NCBI GenBank assembly: GCA_963277665.1
Contig: OY728128.1
Coordinates: 1,349,876,356 to 1,349,940,355, forward strand
Direction of reading: 5' to 3'
Length of the DNA stretch: 64,000 nucleotides
Origin: Viscum album
Taxonomy: Eukaryota; Streptophyta; Magnoliopsida; Santalales; Viscaceae
The position numbers and the translations under genes were made by a program. Each line of letters begins with the position of its first letter. Position 1 is the stretch's first letter. Shown piece by piece: positions 1 to 12,855 of the stretch. The notes beneath the pieces were generated by a model. The model had not been told where the DNA came from, did not search any database, and saw only the letters and a list, made by a program, of their open reading frames with translations.

Positions 1-1490
1 ATTTTAAAATCTGGATATCCACTTAAATATTGAATTATATGATATTATTTACATTCTCCAATTATAGATATAATTCATATAAACTATGTTGATCAAGGGG
101 TGGTTATCTAAAAAAATTGGAAACATAATTTCACCTGAAAATTTTTAATGTGTGTGTTTAAGTGAAATAAATGACTACGATACATCTTCAAAATATATTT
201 TGACATACCCTTTGAAAAGGAATGTTAGATTTAGTATTACATTCACCATATATGAGTGGTATTTTATATATTTATGATATCCCACACAACTATATTTTTA
301 TACTATAGAATCATTCTTCTCAACAATAAATTTAATAAAATAATTAGGTTTTAAGAATCCTATTTTCCTCGAGGGATTTATTAGGGTTTAACTATAATTT
401 ATATTTACCTTGAATAGCATAACGTATCCATTTATGAACACATAATATAGATTCATGAGTCATAAAATATATTTTGTATAAAGGGATATTTTTTAAGGAA
501 CTACACATCAGATGTATTATTATGTTTATACATGAAATATTAAAAGGAACCTACCCTCTAGAATATATATATATATATAAATCCTACAAACTAGATGACT
601 ATATCACAATAATACATCCATTATACTATCATATGAATCCATCATCTAAGTGTCCTAACCATTTAACATGGATTTAATGTCTTTCAATGCAATTATACAT
701 CCATAAGTTCCCATGATAATACCCTTATATCATAATAAAATATCAATTTAGTTTATAATCTCCAGAAAATCACATTACTCATGGGAATTCATCACACTCA
801 TTCGCATAATACACATTTCAATCCACCTTGACTCACAGGTATTATCACCCTAAAACATACCGTTAGGTTCAAAATTCATTCATGTTCAGGGTCGATTTTT
901 CAAATATTACAATTATATATCTCACATATCTATAACTGATTTACATATCATTTATAACTAATAAAAACTAATGATCACATCGTTTCATGATAAATATCAT
1001 AGAATCCCATTCTAATTAATTTTTACATTACAAAAAATAAAACTCAATTTCTTACAATGAATATAAAACACACACTTTTCATTCTCACCATCATCAAATA
1101 ACTCATCCTTTACCCTTAAAAGACATAACTACACCATCACTCTTATCTATATGGAAAGAGTAAACACAAAGATATCATGTATCCCTATAACTTACAATTA
1201 TTGTCTAAATATCTTATGTTATATAAATCCACCATCACTTAACCCAACTTAAAAAGAAATCTCAATAAACTACACTGATTCCAAGTCTAAAAGTCTCACA
1301 TTCTGTTGATCAGAAGATTCTTTACTTCGATGTTATTGTAATAGACTGATTCTACCAAGAGTCTTATAGATCAATCCTTAAGATAAATGAGTTAATCAAC
1401 TAGGTATGGATTCAACTCAACATATTAATCACATAACATATTCATAATCTATGAAAAATAATTATTATTATCATTTATAGGTTTACCCAT
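1..1490. other. Unassigned AT-rich flank of element D
   Basis: No coding segment longer than about 67 codons is present and none resembles a known family. The stretch lies outside the 3' LTR end of element D, so it should be the target DNA or an older repeat. A short TA run sits near 563-580. I see no LTR end, PBS or transposase motif here. Confidence 0.5.
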
Positions 1491-4400
1491 GGGACCCCAT
1501 GAGATTCCTCGGATGAACATTCCTAGTTCTGGTCCCATAAAAAGATTGTATATAATTTTTCTAAATAAAATAATAATCATTTCATGGAAAATATATTGTA
1601 TGGGGATCATTTATTTATAGAGTTTTTAAGGATTGGGAAAAACATTAATAAAACCTATATAACTTTAATATACATTTTTTAAACATTATAATTTAAATAC
1701 ATCTATTACTTTTCTCTGAATAAAATTCTTGTATTTTATGACTATCTTTTGTGTATATCCTACTCAACTAAATACCATGTAATCAAATTAAGAATTAGGA
1801 TGAGAAAAAAGATGAGCAAGTGTTTTGAAAATTGATGTAATACTTTTTCATTAGAGATATTGGTATACTTTATTTTAAAACATTTTATTCAAAACACAAA
1901 AAAATTCATTAAATAAAACATTGTTTAAAAATAAAATTATCTTTCCACATAAAAATACAAAGAGTGTTTTCCAAAAAAATATAATTATTTATAAAAAATC
2001 ACGAAATCAACTTGAAAATCAACATTTATTAAAATAAACAATCCATGAATAAAAAAATAATAATTTTCTTAAAAATAAAATATTAATACATAAATAATAC
2101 ATGGAAATAATTCATAAATGAAACTAGGGATTTTTCTGAAAATCACCTCACAGGCTTAGAAAAACATAACCTTGAGGTAAATTGAAACATTGATGGTTGT
2201 ATAGAACCTACTCATTTTGATGGTTGGTTTCACTCCCCAAATCCTCATCATTTTTACGAAGTGCATGTACTTGATTTTTATAATACATTTTGATCTTTTC
2301 TTTTTTTGTATAACTGGGATTTTATACCATCTCTTAAAAAATGGTAACAATGGATGCATGCACTTATATTATAATATATATATATAATTTCTAATATATA
2401 TGTACAAATTCCATTTAAAAAAACAAAATATGATAATCTATAGACTAATAAAATATAAAAAATACATGTAAAATGAATTAGAATGATTAATGGATTTCCA
2501 TTAAATAATTTATACTTGGGACACATCCATGATAATTAAACAAAATGAGTATCACTTGAAATGAAAAAAAATGATAAATTTAAAATAGATTTTAAAATAT
2601 TAAAATGTAATCCCCAGTTATTTAAATTTATAATCAACCTTCCAAATATAAAACTATAATTTTTAACATATATTAATTCCATTTATATTGAACATTTTAG
2701 AAATTTCAAAATAGAAATTACGTGTTGAAATGAAAATCCCCTTATGATGAAGATCCAAATGGGGTAAATTCTAAAATAGAAATATAAAAAATCATTTAAA
2801 AAATAATAATTAAAATTTTATATTATGATTTTAATACATAATTTACACCTATTAAAAACTATTGGAAGATAAATCAATATGATTATAAAAATTTGGGGGT
2901 TCTTGAAACCATTTTTAAAAATGAATTCCAAAAATAAATTTGCATACTAGGTATTATTAACAAGAGACTATAAATTTTCCAATTTTGAACTCCCTCTTAA
3001 AGATAATTTCTAAAACTATTATCTAATAATATTACTCCCTCTAAAATACCCACTAAAGTCAAACGTGATTATTTTTTATCATCACAATAGAAGAATATCA
3101 TTGATTTATAGCCCTGACCTCCCTATTTATTATTACTGAATGATATTATTATAATAATAATTATTATTATTATTATTAATTTTTTGTGGGTAAAAATAAT
3201 AGAAATATAAATTTGTGATTAAATATATATTCCACCAAAGTATATGATTTATTTTCCCCACCTATCCATATTTTCCTCTGAAATTTTTTGTGAGTGTATC
3301 CCTCAATACAGTTCAAAAATATGTATAAAAGTATTCCTAATGAAGTCAAATTTGTAAATAGGCATATAATACCTATATTCATATTCTTTTTATTAGTATC
3401 TAAAAACATTGAAGACTTTATTCATGTTATATAGTTTATGCATAAAAATTTATTTGTTAATTAAAGACATCATCAAGCCTGAGATCTCTGTGTTTGGTTT
3501 TTGTGTGGATTATTCTTCCTTGATCCTTTATATACTAAATTAATTTTTTTTCATCTCGCATTTTTTGATTTAGTTTATCGCAGTATCAAAATTCCTAGAA
3601 CACTCTATTGTAGCACTTGTTTTGTTCGATGTGGTGTTAAGAAAAGAGACACATCAGGAGTCGGTGGGGTGCTTATAGCTTGGGTGTGGGATCGAGTTGT
3701 AGTGGGTAGTTGATGATGGTGGGATTTAGTAGGTGGTCGGGGGCTTACAGCATCAGTCTTCGATGAACGATAAGCAGGGTGAAGATGTACTGAATTCCCC
3801 TAATTAGATTATTTTTATATTTTTCCAATTTTTTATATTTATATATGTGTATATAAAAAATATTCATTTCTTTCTTCATTATTTTTTATTTTCCTATTAA
3901 AATATACTACTAAATATAATCATTAATATTATTCAATTATAACACTTTATATTCTATAAATGTCATTTTATTGTTAAACTCCATAATCATCAATAAACAT
4001 TTACTGTATTACTGTGAACCATTTTCTATTTATTTCAATTTAATATTTAGTATACCATAATTATTATATCTATAACTAAATTCAAAATTTTTTATACATA
4101 TCAATTACTAACATTCATCAAAAATACATAGATAAATTACATTTTATTAGGAATTCATTTTCTCAACAGGAAACTCCTACATTCATATTATAATAGAATA
4201 ATTTTGAAATGTGATAATATTAAATATAAATCAATGATTAATAATAATTTATTTAAATTATTTATTGAGTGATCAATAAATGAATTTAATTTACTAATTT
4301 TTTATATTATCAATGTTTCAAATTAACTTATTCTGGAAAAAATTAATTTTTTACTAGAAATTCCATTTCTATAAAGTCTCTCAATTCTACATATAATTTT

Positions 4401-4878
4401 TTCATTATCTTATATCAATCACGAATAAAAAAATTATAGGATAAATATATAGTTTTAATTATAATACACATATCAAATATATTTATATAAATATATATAT
4501 ATATGAATGTATTAGTTTACAAAAATTATTATCACTATATTTGTTTTTAAGTTGTCAAAATAATAAATATTATATCTACCCTTAATTTTCCTATAATTTT
4601 CACCATATAATTTCAAATTATTATAATGTATTATTTTCATTGATTATTATTATTGTAAATTATATCTAGTTTCATTTATAACTAAATAACCCTTGTGAAT
4701 AAATTTTATTAATACACTACTCTTACTTTTCTAATGAATTACACAATATAACATGAATAATAATGCTTTCAATACATAAATTTGTATCGAAAATATAGTT
4801 TTAAGATTATTAGTAATATTATTTCTTTAATAATATAAAGTTACATTTAATTATATACTAAAAATCTAGGTCATCACA
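1491..4878 (-). repeat. 3' LTR of element D
   Basis: This aligns in direct orientation with 16000-18374. Matching segments include 1850-2100 with 16340-16580, and 3480-4010 with 17140-17620. On the minus strand it starts TGTGATGACC, directly after a purine tract. It carries about 850 bp (around 2110-2960) with no counterpart in the other LTR. AT-rich microsatellites lie at 2378-2396, 3145-3178 (TTA/ATT) and 4485-4503. Confidence 0.65.
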
Positions 4879-4893
4879 TTCTATTCCCCTGAA
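4879..4893 (-). promoter_or_regulatory. Polypurine tract of element D
   Basis: On the minus strand this reads as a purine-rich TTCAGGGGAATAGAA immediately before the LTR start TGTGATGACC. Many plant chromoviruses have the same arrangement, with a G-run preceding TGTAACGACC-like LTR starts. Confidence 0.6.
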
Positions 4894-5042
4894 TATATTA
4901 TATCCTTGCAATTTTTAATTATCTAAAATAAATATAATCTTCTAGTTTGGTATAGAATTGGTATATAAAACGTTTTTCAACATATTTACTAATTATGGAT
5001 TGATAAAATAATTTCGTAGAAAACAATTATGTGAACTGAATT
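4894..5042 (-). other. Internal remnant of element D, end of pol
   Basis: The minus strand just upstream of the polypurine tract resembles the last codons of chromovirus pol (an Asn-Phe-Glu-Asp-Glu type ending). It is decayed, and no frame is open for more than a few codons. It is cut off at the end of X1. Confidence 0.4.
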
Positions 5043-5744
5043 TCATAACTCATCCCCCGATTCCTGTGTCGTGACTACCCCTAGCCCACCTTCCGAAGGC
5101 TCGGGATAACAAGTAGCGCTGAAGGAATCAACTTTCAAGTGGGAGGAATTTTCCTGTGTACCTGTATGCACACACATGCCCAACCAAGTCCCACAAAATT
5201 AAAATGAAACAAGTATCACTAAAAAAATTTGAGTACATGTAAAACTAATATAAGTGGTCCAGAATACAATTTCAACAAAAAAATTGAAAACATAAAAGTA
5301 CAAAAAGGAATCTTTGATGGCCATCAGCAGCAAACCCCACATGATCATGAGAATAGTGTAGCTACTACAATTCTATGTAGAAAAACCTATCCTCTCGAAC
5401 CTACCAGGCCCCGCATTTTAATAGGCCACCAAGTCCAGCATCGTAGCATCTGTTAGTCTCGTCTCCTGGAGATCCTATGGGTCCCGATCCACTAAACTCT
5501 CTATCAAAACGTTGATCTCCTACACAGGACATGACATGAGTGGGAAGAGCCTATATAGGGGTGAGTAACTCGATACTTATTAAAGACCCCAAAACAAAAA
5601 AATGAAATACCACATAGAAATCCTCAAAGTAAAACTCAAATCCCAAGACATATCACCCAATGTATGAATTTCAGGTAGTTATCGAAGAATAATTAGTCAA
5701 ATTATTGAACTCTTAAACTGCTTGAGAACACATCCTCTATCATG

Positions 5745-6040
5745 TATTATAGGCCTTCTGGGTTACATAGAAGCCGCTTCCCACTAACCTTGGACTATTG
5801 TGGTACTCATACCTAATGAGTACCATGGGTATGCTAGGTCACACATAGATGCTCCCCACCATTGGCCTATCGGGTCACACAGAGCCACTTCCAACCATTG
5901 TCATACTGAGATACTCATTTTCCAAGTATCATGGGTCTTTTGGGTCACACAGAGCTTCTCCCAACTGTGGGCCTGCTAGGTCACACAGAGCCGCTTCCCA
6001 CTGCACTATCATCGAGTCACACAGTGTTGATAGTTAGTAG
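5745..6040 (-). repeat. Composite tandem repeat in X1 3' LTR
   Basis: GGTCACACAGAGC-like units begin near 5761, 5837, 5873, 5943, 5979 and 6016. Spacings alternate between about 36 and 70-76 bp, giving a higher-order period near 110 bp. The longer spacers carry the inverted pair GTACTC/GAGTAC (5803-5808 and 5818-5823, 9-bp spacer). The same structure occurs in X2. Confidence 0.85.
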
Positions 6041-6239
6041 TCATCAGGTCTCAGCCAACCGCAGGGTATCATACATAACAGGCTTGGTAGATTCCCTCCT
6101 CAATCCATTCATCACACATCAACTTCCATGAAAGCCTCCCTAGAGAAATTCAAAAGATATTTCTTGACTATATGGCCTCAACACTACAAACATCTCGTCA
6201 ATCGGATGTTCGATATACAAGATATGGGTGTTTTAGTAA

Positions 6240-6930
6240 ACAAGGTTCGGTTGTGTCTGGACCCGGTCTGACCTAGTCGAACTGACCTATCCAACCCGGA
6301 CTCGGGGAATCACATACCCCAGTTTAAATTTGACTGAATTGACGTGGCCTAGATTGGATCTGGGTTGGTCTGGTCCTTCCTGGCCAGTGGGCCAGGCACA
6401 ATGATCCTCATTGGAGCTCGCCAGTTTTTATCAAGGGTCCAGCCCCCTGGGCAACCTGATGACATGGTATCGTCCGGCCTGGGCCGAAAGACTCGGGTCT
6501 GTACTGCCATTGTGGGTCTAGCCTACCAGCATTGGTTCTCCCCACAGGCACAGGTCCGTCTAGCCATTGCAAGTTAGTCTAGTAGGCGTGGGTTCGGCCC
6601 ACCAGCCCGGGTCCGGCCTGCTGGGAGCAAGACCGGCCCGCCAGCCTAAAGCCCAGCCCTTGTGGTAAGAGTCGGTGGTGGGACGCCTGGTCGGCATGCG
6701 ACTGGCTGTCGATTCTGACCTCGGCTGGCCCCTCGGACGTGTGAGGCACTCATGCCATGGTCGAGTGACCACAGCTTGATGAGCTACCCAGGTTACCAAG
6801 ATGCGGGTCACCCCTCCAAACGTCGCCTATCAGGCACCGCTTCTCCCCACTGCCTTCATTGCGCGTCGATGAGCACCCAACAGAGTGTTTAGTGGACCAC
6901 CAGACAAGCTCTGGAGGTCCGTTCTACGCA
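6240..6930. repeat. GC-rich island in X1 3' LTR
   Basis: A strongly G+C-rich block rich in GGTCC, GGCCC and GGGTC words stands out against AT-rich surroundings. Open frames here on both strands follow from base composition and match no protein family I recognise. The counterpart in the other LTR is 14060-14690. Confidence 0.8.
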
Positions 6931-8016
6931 CCACATGTAGTTATGCTCTCCGTGGAATGTCCTCTTCACCATGAAGGTCCCAAAACCATCTTTCCACCAC
7001 TTTAAGCATACAATCACAAATAACAAACACCACAGAGGTTGTAGGGCCTTGTTTGTGTTGTTCTAATCCCTCTGCATTAGTGGTATAAAGTAGAAATGGT
7101 CTAGGGGGTTTTTTACAATCAAGATATGATAATTTTGATCCCATATAATAAAAATCCCAAAATATGTTACCCTCCTGCATAAATGCATGATTCACGAATC
7201 AACCTGTTAGTTGGTTGATCGGCGTTCATCGTTTCGAAAAAAGAAAGAGGTAGAACATTAAAATAAAATAACCCCTACCTCTTTCACATTCGTTTATGCA
7301 GCGTTACGTTCTAGAGATTTCAAGACGTTGACGTCGTTCGTCGCTTCCAGCTCCATTCTTCAAGGGGCATCAAAGATGTTTGACATTCATTGGCATTTGT
7401 CATTATTTGCTGGAGAGGAGATTCTTCATAGGTTTGTTAGAGAATTCTTATAGTTTCTTTCCTTTTTCAACCAATGCACCTACCAAAATATAAGGAAAAC
7501 ATGTCACAACATTTATGTTACACTTTGATGATGCAGTGTTACGTTGTTTCATTTATGAAATAATGGCGCAATTAATAATCATTAATGTGTCTTTATGTTG
7601 CAAGTTAATGATCCATTAATGAGCCCCAACTTTGTGCCACATCACTGCACTGCGGAATCGTCGTCTACCACTCAACGTATGAGAAAAAATAGAAAATAAG
7701 TTTTTTAAGTTATTTTATTATTTTTCGAAAACTCAAAAAATTAAAATTTCTTGTTTTCCCTTTCCGGCTGAATTAAAGTCCTTACTATTCGAATCCTAAC
7801 ATTCGGAGTTCAACAGTTTACTCAGACTTTTGATCCTAGGAACGGCTCAAAAGTTTGACAAACCCCCTTGCAAGTTTACTTATGTGAAGTTATAAAACGT
7901 TGAAAATTATGTTCTAGGATCACCGGCCCTCGGAATCACATGCCTTCAAAGAGAGTGATCTCAGAATAATTCAATATAACTTAAAAGTAATTACACATAA
8001 TTTCTAAGACATTACA

Positions 8017-8030
8017 TTCACCCCAACTTA
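8017..8030 (-). promoter_or_regulatory. Polypurine tract of X1
   Basis: The minus strand reads TAAGTTGGGGTGAA directly before the 3' LTR. Position and purine bias fit a plus-strand priming site for reverse transcription. It is somewhat interrupted by T. Confidence 0.6.
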
Positions 8031-8049
8031 AGAATTTATGTCCCTGAAA

Positions 8050-8340
8050 GCCAAAACAAGATCTAATCAAACAGATGGGGGTATAGAGCCTGAATCTAGG
8101 CCTACCACTCCCACATTCTCTCCTAGATAATCCCATGCTTCATCTAAATACTAACTAGAGGAATTTACCACCCACGTTGGACCCACTCTTGTCGATCCTC
8201 TGTCTCCCTATGGAACTCTGCAAGTGTCACCCCATCGTCAATTTCCAGCTCAACCAAGTCTATGACATGCAATAGATCATGCACATACCTCCTCAGCTGT
8301 GACAGGTGGAAAACATCATACCCACAGTGCACCTATGGGG
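8050..8340 (-). pseudogene. X1 integrase C-terminus and chromodomain-like remnant
   Basis: Minus-strand translation gives an LRRYVHDLLHV segment, then an acidic stretch (ELEIDDGVTLAEF) and a decayed IPLV...W block containing stops. This is the order seen at the end of chromovirus integrases, where the chromodomain follows the GPY/F region and is thought to guide integration toward marked chromatin. The parallel region of X2 (34480-34750) gives the clearer copy. The homology is convincing as a pair but chromodomain identity is by position and pattern only. Confidence 0.6.
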
Positions 8341-9480
8341 GGATACCTAGGAGGATTTCCACCTCTTCATCTCTTCTATAGATCTAAAAATGTCTGATGA
8401 ACCTCAGAGATAGCTTTTCGCCTCGGGAAAATCTATGTAATCCTCGTCAGATTGACAATTGAAGGAACACATGATCTCCCTCCTCAAACTCCAAGGGTCT
8501 CTATCTCTTATCGAGATAAGAAATATTCCTACTCTGTGTGGTCCTCATATTCTCTTGAATGATTTGCACCTTCTTGGTGGTAGCCCGTACCAACTTCGGA
8601 CCCATGAGTGCCAACTCCCCTGGGTCTTTCTAGCATAGGGGTGATCTTCAATGCCGCCTGTACAAGGCCTTAAACGGTGCCATGTCAATGGGGTAGTGAT
8701 AGCTATTTTTTTATGCAAACTCTAACAATTGTAGGTGATCTTACCAACTGTGACCAAAATCCAAGATGCAAGCACATAGCATTTACTCTATGGTCTATAT
8801 GGTCTGATCCGTCTGACCATCTGTATGGGGATTAAAAGTTGTGCTCAAGCGCAGAAATATCCTAAATGACTCCTGTAATCCCCTCCATAGTTTAGATGTA
8901 AAGTGAGCATCACGATCTGAGATGATCATTGATGGAACCCCCTGAAGTTGCACTATTTCATGGATGTAGAGGCATCCCAAGACCTATATCGGTCCCTTCT
9001 CCCAGATGGGTAGGAAGTGTGTCAACTTGGTGGGTCGGCCAGCGATCACCCAGATAGAGTCATTTCCCCTGGCTGTACATGGAAACCCCATAAAAATTAC
9101 ATTGATATTTCATCTCATTTCTACTCTGTTAACTTCAGTGGTCAGGCCATGACTATTGGAACCTGATGATCGGCCTTCACTTGCTAAAAAGTGAGGCATC
9201 TTGAAATAAACTTTGCAATCACATTATTCATTTCTAGACACCATTATGGACATCGGAGGTTCAGGTGCATCTTCTCCACTCCAAGATGAATATCCAAAGC
9301 GGATTTATGGAACTCCCTCAACACCCCCTCTAGAAAATTCATTGACACTATGGTATGCCCTCTGAAAATGATGACATGATCCCCACCTATCAAAAATACA
9401 TAAAGAGATTGTTCTGAGCATAACTAAGAACATTGGGCCTCACAGTCAACATCTACTAGCTTTGTCTTTTTGACTCACTA
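8341..9480 (-). pseudogene. X1 integrase remnant
   Basis: This is the decayed retroviral-type integrase that joins the cDNA copy to the chromosome. The clearest part is at 8795-8980 on the minus strand, where the core reads IISDRDAHFTSKLW followed by a HTDGQTDQT segment. It includes the second catalytic Asp of the D,D(35)E triad within the family motif (S)DRDxxFTS. The rest is spread over several frames with stops. The product lies downstream of RNase H in the same orientation, as expected for Ty3/gypsy. Confidence 0.85.
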
Positions 9481-11006
9481 TAAGAGTGGGGTAGTAACAA
9501 TCATCAACTAAAGGTATGAATCTCCACTATCATCCATGAAGGATAACTGCATCACAGGTAACAGCTCTAACGACTCACTCAACAGTTGCAAACTAGTCCT
9601 CCTGTTGAGTGTGTCTTCCACCAAGTTCCCATTACCAGTAGTATATACTATCTCAAATTCATAGTCCAAGAGGAACTCTAGCCATCGTCGTTGTCTCAGG
9701 TTCAAGTCCTTCTATGAGAAGATATACCTAAGATTTTTGTGGTCAGAGTACACTGTAAATTGTTTGCCCATCAAGTAGTTCCACCACATCTTCTAGGCAA
9801 AGACCACTGCTGTTATCTCCAGGTCGTGGGTCACATAGTTCTGCTCATGTTTCCCAAACTTGTGTGAGCCAAAGGTGATCACTGCTTTCTCCTACATTAG
9901 GACACATCCCAGTCTGGTCCATGATGCGTTTTAGTAAACTACATACTCAATTCCCTCCATTGGTAGTCTCAAGAGGGGGGCTCTAGTCAGTGTCTGTCTT
10001 AGCTCTGGGAAACTATGCTGACATTTTATTGTCCACACGAAGGGTTTTACCTTCTGTGTCGAATCTGATAAGGGTGTTTCAACTATAGACAATTAATTAA
10101 TGAACATATGATAGTAACCAACTAACCCCAAGAAGCTCTACACCTCAATCACGTTTCTGGGTGCCTCTCAAGCCAACACCACGTCTATCTTCGCTGGATC
10201 TACTAAAACTCTAGCCTATGAGATGATGTGTCCAACAAAGTGGAACTCCCATATCCAAAACTAACAATTCTAGAGATTACCATAAATCTAGTTCTCTCTT
10301 AGTGTATTCAGGACTATCCGCAGGAGTGTAGTGTGCTCCTCCACTGACACCGAGTACACAAAAATTTCATCAATTAATACCACAAAAAATAGTTCAAGGT
10401 TGGTCTGAAAGATAATTTTCATAAGTCTTATAATCAATAATGGGGTGTTTTTCCTATAGAAAGGAATCACTCGGGACTCATAGTGGTTGTATCGACACCT
10501 GAAGGCTATCTTTGGTACATCATCATCCCGTACCCAAAGCTATTGATATCCTGATCTAAGGTTTATCTTCAAGAAACTACTCACTCCCTTTAGTTGTTCA
10601 AAGTGGTCATTGATCCTCGATAGTGGATATTTGTTCTTCATGGTCACCTATTTTAGGAGCAGAAAGATTATGCACAACCTCAAAATCCCATCTTCCTTCT
10701 TGGAAAAAATCATCATGTCTTCCCATGGTGAAATGATGGGCCTTACAAATCCATTCTCATGCAGTCCCCATGATGTAAACTCAACTCACAATGCTCTGCA
10801 GGAGCCATTCGATATTCCGGTGTCGATATCGATACCATCCCAGGGTACATGTTGATGCAAATATCTACCTCCATGTGAGAAGGTAGTCTTGTAACATCCT
10901 TAGGAGAAACATCTTCGTACTCGTGCACCACTATTGGAAGGCTTGGAATCCTCTCATCCACTACACCAAGGGAAAGGCTAGCCAACTGGTGAGTGATTGG
11001 AAGCAC
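9481..11006 (-). pseudogene. X1 reverse transcriptase and RNase H remnant
   Basis: The minus strand shows the RT N-terminal lead (a decayed DVFPEDLPGLPP-type segment followed by EYRMAPAE, 10743-11006). The active-site box follows at about 10365-10400, reading FFVVLIDEIFVYS where the family has IDDIL, so the second catalytic Asp is Glu. The RNase H tail (9508-9705) reads MNLRQRRWLEFLLDYEFEIV. These enzymes would make double-stranded cDNA from the element RNA. Stops and frameshifts break the frame throughout, so the product is dead. Confidence 0.9.
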
Positions 11007-11012
11007 TCTCCT

Positions 11013-11399
11013 TCAAGAAAGTATGCTCTGTGCGGTAAGGGTTTTCTTATCACTGGTGAAGGAAATCTTGATCTTGTCTGCATGGACACACCACACTATA
11101 CACCTACAATAGCGAATCTGAGAATGTACTATGGATAACCAGTTCATACCCAAGATGACATCGTAAGGCCTCAACACCACTACTAGGAGATCCCAGGAAA
11201 AGCTCTCACCTCCTAGAGTGATCTCACATTGCTGGCACCAATGTGTATTCATAGAATACCCTACTGTAGGAGTCTCTAGGTGTAAGGATCGTGCCAATAG
11301 CTCCACCAAAATCTTTGAGCTTTGAATGAGAGTCATGGAAAGAAGGATTGACTTGAACCTGTGTCTGTATGAACAACATCTAAGAATTAGAAGATTCAA
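11013..11399 (-). pseudogene. X1 aspartic protease remnant
   Basis: A 128-codon minus-strand open segment covers the C-terminal half of a retropepsin. It includes CEITLGGESFSWDLL and RPYDVILGMNWLS, the latter being the conserved C-terminal motif of gypsy proteases, and continues to SFTSDKK. The catalytic DSG region should lie in the N-terminal part (about 11330-11400) but is not recognisable. X2 retains the equivalent site as DRGSSHSF. The protease would process the Gag-Pol polyprotein. Confidence 0.85.
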
Positions 11400-11599
11400 T
11401 TCATACCTCAGATAATCTTTAGAGCACCATATCCATAATCCTCTACTTCATGAAGCAGAGATCACCCCTATCCGCCTTCTCCCTAAGGTCAGGGTTGACC
11501 ATGTGGGTGTAGTGGTAGTAACACATCAAAACATTACCCATTTCTTACCACTCGGCTGGCTCCCCTACCATGTCTTCTGCTCTACATACCTCCTTGACC

Positions 11600-12640
11600 A
11601 AATCGCTTCCTTCGTGTTGATGGCCCCTCGGTCATTTTCTAGCCATCTATACAGTGGGTCATGAAAATAAGAGCCATGTATCCCTGCCCACCACACATGA
11701 AGCACTACATGCTTCCCTGCTAACTCCCTCAAGATTGGGAACCTTGTACTAATAACCCTAATTCCTACAGTCGCCCTCGGAAAGAACTGACCCGTTTGGG
11801 CCCTCGTGTATGATTTTTTATTCCTTCTAAAGACTCTTCCACCTCAGGTCTGTTGTTTGCTCTATTTTTGGGTGTCATATCTGCCAATAATCCCTCCACC
11901 ATAATGTCTCTATCCAGTACACTATCCTGAGTCGGTATATTGAGGGACAACACTGACACCATGATCTCCAACCTAAGTCCCTGCTCAAAGGCTTGATCCC
12001 TGAAGAAAGGGTCGGGCACCATATCTTTCGATTAGTGAGATAGCTCTATGAACCTCACTGATTACTCATCCACCATCATGCTTTCATACTGTAGGTGAAA
12101 CAAGTCCCGAATAATCACAGATCGCATGGTCGTGGGGAAAAAACCTCAAATAAAATCCGCTCAAAGTCCTCCTAGGGGAGGGTCGCCTCATCGTGCATCT
12201 GGGGGGTCAAGATCCACCATCTACCTACCAAGACCAGCATAAGTCTTGCTCCATAGATCACCATATGTTCAGGTAGTGTCCTCACTAAGAGGAAGACTGA
12301 TGTCACTGCCTCGAGCCAGTCCTCAGCGACTGGAGGATCTGTCTCTCCCCTGAAACAAGGCGGTCTCTATCTCTGAAACTTGTGGAGGGAACTGAGTCTA
12401 TGCATGTCCTCCTTTAGATCCACCAGTAGTAGATTCTAACCATCGGGTGGTGGTATCACTAGTGAACCACCTAGTGTTTCCATATCTAGAGTCGTTCCCT
12501 AAATGAATGCCTTGTTTCAAGGTGGGTGGGCCTCATGACCTCGTATCGAGATCATGGCTGGTCATCCACGTAGAGGCATCCGGAGATAGATCAAGATGTA
12601 ACACAATCAAAAGGTCATAAATGGTGATCTATCTTTTATT
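11600..12640 (-). pseudogene. X1 gag remnant with damaged zinc knuckle
   Basis: Minus-strand frames resemble the capsid region of gypsy gag. The clearest is 11765-12022, with VPDPFFRDQAFEQGLRLEI and VSVLSLNIPT. The matching X2 segment is near 30810-30910. A CFMCGGQGYM segment around 11660-11700 is the CCHC knuckle with its His changed to Tyr and the last Cys lost. Gag would form the particle and bind element RNA. The 5' portion toward the PBS is noncoding leader. Confidence 0.75.
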
Positions 12641-12843
12641 CAAAAGAACATAAGGAGACACTTATGCAACCAGTGTTAGCATGTATAGATCCAAAAAGAA
12701 TAATTCAAGGTCTAGGTGTATGGATACATCGGCCACTGCACCAACACTTGACTCCCCGAATCTAGAAGTGAGACTCAATACACATAACACTATTAACCAA
12801 AAAAAATACATATACTCACAATATTTGTGGTAGTACCTACCAC

Positions 12844-12855
12844 CCTCTAATACCA
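12844..12855 (-). promoter_or_regulatory. Primer-binding site of X1
   Basis: The minus strand reads TGGTATTAGAGG, close to the initiator-Met tRNA complement TGGTATCAGAGC. It lies 5 bp inside the 5' LTR end, the same spacing as in X2. It fixes the element orientation. Confidence 0.85.

Larger units (their letters stand above)
5043..8016 (-). repeat. 3' LTR of X1
   Basis: This is a direct repeat of 12861-15769. The minus-strand end has the TCATRAC-like terminus shared with the X2 and X5 LTRs. It contains a composite tandem repeat (about 5745-6040), a GC-rich island (6240-6930) and an AT-rich distal part. Several apparent short reading frames inside it are only translations of these repeats. 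Confidence 0.9.

Noticed and set aside
3300..3700. Plus-strand TATA-like and GTGTTAAGAAG motifs suggesting D is on the plus strand
   Set aside because: The PBS-like site at 15982-15993 and the purine tract at 4879-4893 both place D on the minus strand.
5042..5048. TTCATAA at both ends of X1 as a target duplication
   Set aside because: The same word sits at the LTR end of X5 in a different target, so it is more likely LTR-terminal sequence.
6365..6811. Overlapping frames of 70-83 codons on both strands
   Set aside because: They lie in the GC-rich LTR island, match no family, and are not conserved as frames in the partner LTR.
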